Part shown: in pieces, positions 7,230-10,046 of the stretch | How positions within the stretch are numbered: position 1 is the first letter of the stretch | Layout of the letters: each line of letters begins with the position of its first letter | Assembly: GCA_003446665.1 (NCBI GenBank) | Contig: DMCT01000093.1 | Location: 1-10,046 of the forward strand | Direction: 5' to 3' | Length of the DNA: 10,046 bases | DNA from: Synergistaceae bacterium | GTDB lineage: Bacteria; Synergistota; Synergistia; Synergistales; Thermovirgaceae | The notes under the pieces: model-generated | Told to the model about the DNA's origin: nothing | Seen by the model: the letters and a program-made list of their open reading frames with translations, nothing else | Database searches by the model: none | Translations under genes and position numbers: made by a program

Positions 7230-7922
7230 TCAATCGTTTCTCATGCCCCGCAAAAGCAGCAACCGCACCAGCTGCAACGCAGCCATGACGGTAGCGGCAA
7301 CATAGGTCAACGCCGCAGCGTTAAGAACGGCCCTTGCACCCTTCAACTCGTCGGCAGCGAGAATCCCCGTGCCGGACAAAATCTTCAGGGCCCTTCCGCT
7401 CGCGTTGTATTCCACCGGAAGCGTCACAAGGTGAAAAACCAGCACGCCGACAAAAAAGAGTATGCCCACGTCCATCAAAACCGGCGCCCTGAAAAGGAAA
7501 CCTATAAAAAACAGCGGAAACGCCATGCCGGACCCAAGATTCACCACAGGAACGATGGAGTTCCTGACTTTAAGCGGTGCATAGGCCCCGGCGTCCTGCA
7601 AGGCATGGCCCGCCTCGTGGGCTGCAACTCCAATCGCTGCAATGCTCGGACTGTTATACACCGTCTCGGACAGCCTGAGGACCTTGCCCCGCGGGTCGTA
7701 GTGGTCTGTAAGAGAACCGGCGGTTCTTTCGACAGATATATTGTAAAGGCCGTTTTCATCCAGGATCCTGCGGGCCACGTCTTTTGCCGTCATGCCGTTT
7801 CTTGCCATTACGCGACTATATTGCGCATAGGCTCCCTTGACTTTCATCTGCGCCCATATGGCGAGGATCAATCCCGGTATCAAAAGCAAAATTGTCGGAT
7901 CGAAAAAGAAGGGATACAGCAT
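7230..7922 (-). CDS. Membrane zinc metallopeptidase (YugP-like, Zn_peptidase_2)
   Basis: This 230-residue protein matches the putative neutral zinc metallopeptidase family that includes B. subtilis YugP. The zincin motif AAHEAGHALQ (101-110) supplies H102, E103 and H106. LPVEYNASGRAL (168-179) is the usual downstream segment and E171 is a likely third zinc ligand. Hydrophobic helices at about 8-25, 95-108, 122-143, 148-168 and 203-224 indicate an integral membrane enzyme. The substrate is unknown for the family; membrane-protein quality control is a reasonable guess only. The start is supported by GGAGG seven bases upstream. It has its own promoter (7985-8013) and terminator (7156-7184), so it appears to be a single-gene unit with possible read-through from the aminotransferase gene. 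Confidence 0.93.
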   Translation of the reverse strand: MLYPFFFDPTILLLIPGLILAIWAQMKVKGAYAQYSRVMARNGMTAKDVARRILDENGLYNISVERTAGSLTDHYDPRGKVLRLSETVYNSPSIAAIGVAAHEAGHALQDAGAYAPLKVRNSIVPVVNLGSGMAFPLFFIGFLFRAPVLMDVGILFFVGVLVFHLVTLPVEYNASGRALKILSGTGILAADELKGARAVLNAAALTYVAATVMAALQLVRLLLLRGMRND

Positions 7923-7951
7923 CCCTTCACCTCCACTTTCAGTTTTTATGA

Positions 7952-7964
7952 CCCTTTGAAAGGG
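7952..7964. promoter_or_regulatory. Dyad in the 5' leader of the metallopeptidase gene
   Basis: CCCTTTGAAAGGG is an inverted repeat with 6-base arms around a central base. It lies between the promoter at 7985-8013 and the ribosome site of the metallopeptidase gene. Its position suits a repressor operator or a small leader hairpin. No T tract follows on the minus strand, so it is a poor terminator. The dyad is plain in the sequence; a regulatory role is inferred. Confidence 0.45.
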
Positions 7965-7984
7965 ACCTTTTCATTGCCAAAGAC

Positions 7985-8013
7985 ATTCTACACGAAGCGC
8001 CGAAATAAGTCAA
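7985..8013 (-). promoter_or_regulatory. Sigma-70-type promoter for the metallopeptidase gene
   Basis: On the minus strand TTGACT (8008-8013) and TAGAAT (7985-7990) are separated by exactly 17 bases. Each hexamer differs from the TTGACA/TATAAT consensus at only one position. It begins three bases after the aminotransferase stop codon and about 60 nt upstream of the metallopeptidase ATG, leaving a leader of roughly 55 nt. This is the clearest promoter in the window. Confidence 0.82.
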
Positions 8014-8015
8014 TA

Positions 8016-9161
8016 TTAGTCAGACTTTTTGTAAAACCTCGCAATTTCAGCGACAACCCGCTCCTGCTCCTCTGGAAGAATCTCGGGGAACATGGGAAGG
8101 GCGAGCGTCTCCCGCGACAGGGCTTCTGAAACCGGGAAATCCCCGGGGGCGTATCCCAGGCTCATAAAGCAGGTCTGCAGGTGAAGAGGTCGCGGGTAGT
8201 ACACCCTCGTTACGATGCCTCTTTCTTTCAGGAAATTCTGTAGTTCGTCCCTTTTTTCGCATCGAAGGACGTACTGATGATAAGTGTGGTGATTACCTGT
8301 TTCTTCCTCGGGAATGGAAACAACGTTTTCCAGGTTCATCTCCGCGAAAAGCAACCGGTATCTCCCGGCGGCCCGACGTCTTTCGGTGTTCCAGGTTTCA
8401 AGATGCCTCAGCCGCACCCTCAAAACAGCAGCCTGCAGTGCGTCGAGTCGACTGTTGATGCCTACTTCTTCGTGCATGTATTGCTCGCCAGCTCCATGCA
8501 CCCGAAGTCTCGAAAGCCGTGACGCAAGTTCTTTTGACGATGTGGTGACAAGTCCCCCGTCCCCGTAGGCCCCGAGATTTTTGGTCGGGAAGAAGGAAAA
8601 GCATCCTATAGTCCCCACCGTTCCCGCCTTGACGGGCCGACCGTCCAGAAACCTTGCGGCCCCTATCGCCTGGGCTGCGTCTTCAACGATGGGGATTTCC
8701 CTTTTTTCGGCGATAGACAGCAAATCTTCCACCCGGGCCATTTGACCGAAAAGATGGACCGGGAGTATGGCCCTTGTCTTTTCGGTGATCGCTTTTTCCA
8801 CTTCGGCAGGCGAAATATTGTAGGTTTTTGGATCAACATCGACAAATACCGGTTTCGCGCCAAGTCTCGTTATGCAGCTCGCCGTTGCGAAAAACGAATA
8901 TGGGGTTGTGATCACTTCGTCGCCAGGTCCTGTGTCGAGAGCCATCAAGGCCAAAAGGAGCGCGTCCGATCCGGAAGCACATCCTATTGCATGGGGCGTT
9001 CCCAGGTACATGGCAATTTCTTCCTCGAACCGCTCGACTTCGGGGCCCAGTATAAAATGCTGGCTTTCGAGTACACTTTCGATGGCATTTCCAATCTCAT
9101 CACGTATCCGCTGGTAGTTCCGTTTCAGGTCAAAGGAAGGTAAAGATGTCTCAGGCGCCAT
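8016..9161 (-). CDS. DegT/DnrJ/EryC1/StrS-family PLP aminotransferase (WbpE-like)
   Basis: This 381-residue enzyme belongs to the fold-type I PLP aminotransferases that put an amino group on nucleotide-linked keto-sugars for surface glycans or glycosylated products. The internal-aldimine lysine is K194 in SFFPTKNLGAYGDGG (189-203). IVEDAAQAIGA (158-168) supplies D161 and Q164 near the cofactor, and CASGSDALLLAL (61-72) binds the cofactor phosphate. ILGPEVERFEEEIA, VGINSRLDALQAA and LALPMFPE are further family hallmarks. The overall pattern recalls WbpE-type UDP-3-keto sugar aminotransferases, but family motifs do not fix the substrate. AAGGAGG lies about seven bases before the ATG. No other sugar-biosynthesis gene is in the window, so it looks isolated from its pathway. 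It sits between the terminator of the GntR-type gene and the metallopeptidase promoter. Confidence 0.93.
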   Translation of the reverse strand: MAPETSLPSFDLKRNYQRIRDEIGNAIESVLESQHFILGPEVERFEEEIAMYLGTPHAIGCASGSDALLLALMALDTGPGDEVITTPYSFFATASCITRLGAKPVFVDVDPKTYNISPAEVEKAITEKTRAILPVHLFGQMARVEDLLSIAEKREIPIVEDAAQAIGAARFLDGRPVKAGTVGTIGCFSFFPTKNLGAYGDGGLVTTSSKELASRLSRLRVHGAGEQYMHEEVGINSRLDALQAAVLRVRLRHLETWNTERRRAAGRYRLLFAEMNLENVVSIPEEETGNHHTYHQYVLRCEKRDELQNFLKERGIVTRVYYPRPLHLQTCFMSLGYAPGDFPVSEALSRETLALPMFPEILPEEQERVVAEIARFYKKSD

Positions 9162-9192
9162 GACAATCCTCCTTGCAGGGTAGGTAGTTTTC

Positions 9193-9215
9193 GTGTGCTA
9201 AATATATTCTCACAC
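9193..9215. promoter_or_regulatory. Operator-like dyad upstream of the aminotransferase gene
   Basis: An imperfect 23-bp inverted repeat with outer arms GTGTG/CACAC and inner AA/TT matches surrounds an AT-rich centre. It lies 32-54 nt before the aminotransferase ATG, where a core promoter would be expected. The AT-rich centre could supply a -10 element, but I find no convincing -35 at the right spacing. The nearby GntR/FCD regulator is a possible ligand, by proximity only. Confidence 0.4.
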
Positions 9216-9234
9216 AACAAGCGCTTTTGGTGAC

Positions 9235-9263
9235 AAAACGGCGGAGGGAATCATCCCCCCGCC
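9235..9263 (-). terminator. Intrinsic terminator after the GntR/FCD regulator gene
   Basis: On the minus strand GGCGGGGGGA pairs with TCCCTCCGCC (10 bp including one G-U pair) around a 4-base loop, followed by GTTTTG. It lies about 60 nt after the regulator stop codon and upstream of the aminotransferase leader, so it should separate the two transcription units. The plus-strand side is followed by a looser T-rich stretch, but no plus-strand gene would use it. Confidence 0.82.
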
Positions 9264-9325
9264 ATTTCATCTTTCACAAATTTCTTCCCGTGCCGGGATA
9301 AGGACCCTGGAGGATAACTTTACTT

Positions 9326-9976
9326 TTAGGGATTCCCCAGGTCACGCAGGGAATTTTCGAGGTGTTCTTTCATGAGGGTTTCAGCTTTTTCGGCATTTTT
9401 CTCCTTCAACGCCCGGACTATCTCCTTGTGCTGGGCAATGCTCGGGTTTTCCTCCAGGTCATAGAAGGGATCGTAAAAAACGACGTAAGCGTTTGTCCTG
9501 GCGAGAATGTTCTCGATATATTCGGCAAGCACCCGGTTACCGCTTGCCTCGGCAATCACCTTGTGAAAAGTCTCGTTCACCTCAAGATAAAGCTCCAGGT
9601 TTTTTTCTTCGAAAGCCCTTTCCTCCTCGATGACCGCATCCTCCAGGCGACGAAGGTTTCTTTCGCTGATCTTCGCTGCCGCAAGTCGTGTCGCCAGGCA
9701 TTCCAGCTCTTCGCGGACGATATAGGTGTCATCCATCTCCCGCTTGGTCGGCGAAGCCAGCCGCGCACCGCTGTTCGGGATTATTATAACAAGACCTTCG
9801 CTCGCCAGCCTCCTGAGGGCTTCCCTCACCGGGGTCCTGCTTACTCCCATCTGGACCGCGATATTTACTTCCGGCAACCTTTGACCAGGTTTGAGCTGTT
9901 TTGTGATAATCTTGTGACGAAGCTCGTGGTACACATAATCGGCGGAGGTAGTGTAAAGTCTGGGCTCCATTATCAT
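9326..9976 (-). CDS. GntR-family transcriptional regulator, FCD (FadR-type) subfamily
   Basis: This 216-residue cytoplasmic regulator has a winged helix at about 10-75 with the GntR signature LPEVNIAVQMGVSRTPVREALRRL (split 34-47, 48-57). An all-helical FCD effector domain follows at about 80-208. The FCD metal-site histidines are visible as H138 (in FHKVIAEASGN), H183 (QHKEIVRAL) and H205 (KEHLENSL); the upstream acidic ligand position is N134. Such proteins usually repress a nearby operon and release DNA on binding a carboxylate or other small metabolite; the effector here is unknown. I chose the ATG at 9976 because GGAGG lies ten bases upstream. A GTG at 10036 would add 20 residues with no ribosome site, and the ATG at 9970 is a second option. 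The target genes may lie beyond the right edge. Confidence 0.92.
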   Translation of the reverse strand: MIMEPRLYTTSADYVYHELRHKIITKQLKPGQRLPEVNIAVQMGVSRTPVREALRRLASEGLVIIIPNSGARLASPTKREMDDTYIVREELECLATRLAAAKISERNLRRLEDAVIEEERAFEEKNLELYLEVNETFHKVIAEASGNRVLAEYIENILARTNAYVVFYDPFYDLEENPSIAQHKEIVRALKEKNAEKAETLMKEHLENSLRDLGNP

Positions 9977-10046
9977 AGGCTTCTTCCCTCCCGGCGCTTT
10001 TCCTTTATGATTGAAAAACAATATGATCTTGTACACATTTCAAGAC

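Noticed and set aside
7431..8129. Long plus-strand reading frame across the metallopeptidase gene, its promoter and the aminotransferase end
   Set aside because: It runs antisense through two confident genes and a promoter, and its composition is basic and shadow-like with no recognisable motif.
9283..9296. Short hairpin TCCCGTGCCGGGA after the regulator gene
   Set aside because: It has only five base pairs and no T tract; the nearby 10-bp hairpin is the credible terminator.
9977..10036. Upstream GTG start extending the GntR/FCD regulator by 20 residues
   Set aside because: There is no Shine-Dalgarno before the GTG, and the added residues do not resemble a GntR N-terminus, whereas the ATG at 9976 has GGAGG upstream.
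1..10046. Mobile element, CRISPR array, tRNA or rRNA, or a defence system
   Set aside because: No transposase, integrase, regularly spaced repeats, tRNA-like cloverleaf or defence-type domain is visible, and all space is filled by ordinary chromosomal genes in one direction.

Overview
The window looks like a bacterial chromosome segment of roughly 50-55% GC with strong Shine-Dalgarno sequences. All eleven genes I support lie on the minus strand; I see no RNA gene, CRISPR array or mobile element. The combination of a kinase-less PASTA protein, rpe, a rodZ-like gene, rimO, pgpA and cinA in one run, behind an rsmB/sun gene and an HALEH-type membrane protein, reminds me of Synergistota. That assignment is from memory of gene content and is tentative; a Firmicutes-related lineage is the alternative.

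Transcription runs right to left. At the right end (9326-9976) is a GntR/FCD-family regulator closed by a strong intrinsic terminator (9235-9263). Next is a free-standing DegT/WbpE-like PLP aminotransferase (8016-9161), whose leader carries an operator-like dyad. Immediately after its stop codon is a near-consensus sigma-70 promoter (7985-8013), which drives a membrane zinc metallopeptidase (7230-7922) that ends at an intrinsic terminator (7156-7184).

The left 7 kb is a tight eight-gene directional run, very probably one operon: HALEH membrane protein, rsmB, PASTA protein, rpe, rodZ-like gene, rimO, pgpA and cinA (cut by the window edge). Neighbouring genes overlap by 4-11 nt or are separated by at most about 21 nt. 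The run mixes ribosome modification (RsmB on 16S rRNA, RimO on protein S12), envelope and cell-shape functions (PASTA protein, RodZ-like protein, PgpA) and central or repair metabolism (Rpe, CinA). This suggests coordination with growth rate rather than a single pathway.

Nothing here is an obvious defence or mobile system. The points most worth a second look are the uncharacterised HALEH membrane protein, the altered SAM-binding motif I in the RsmB homologue, the PASTA protein with no kinase and an unrecognised C-terminal domain, and the regulatory dyads around the aminotransferase and peptidase genes.
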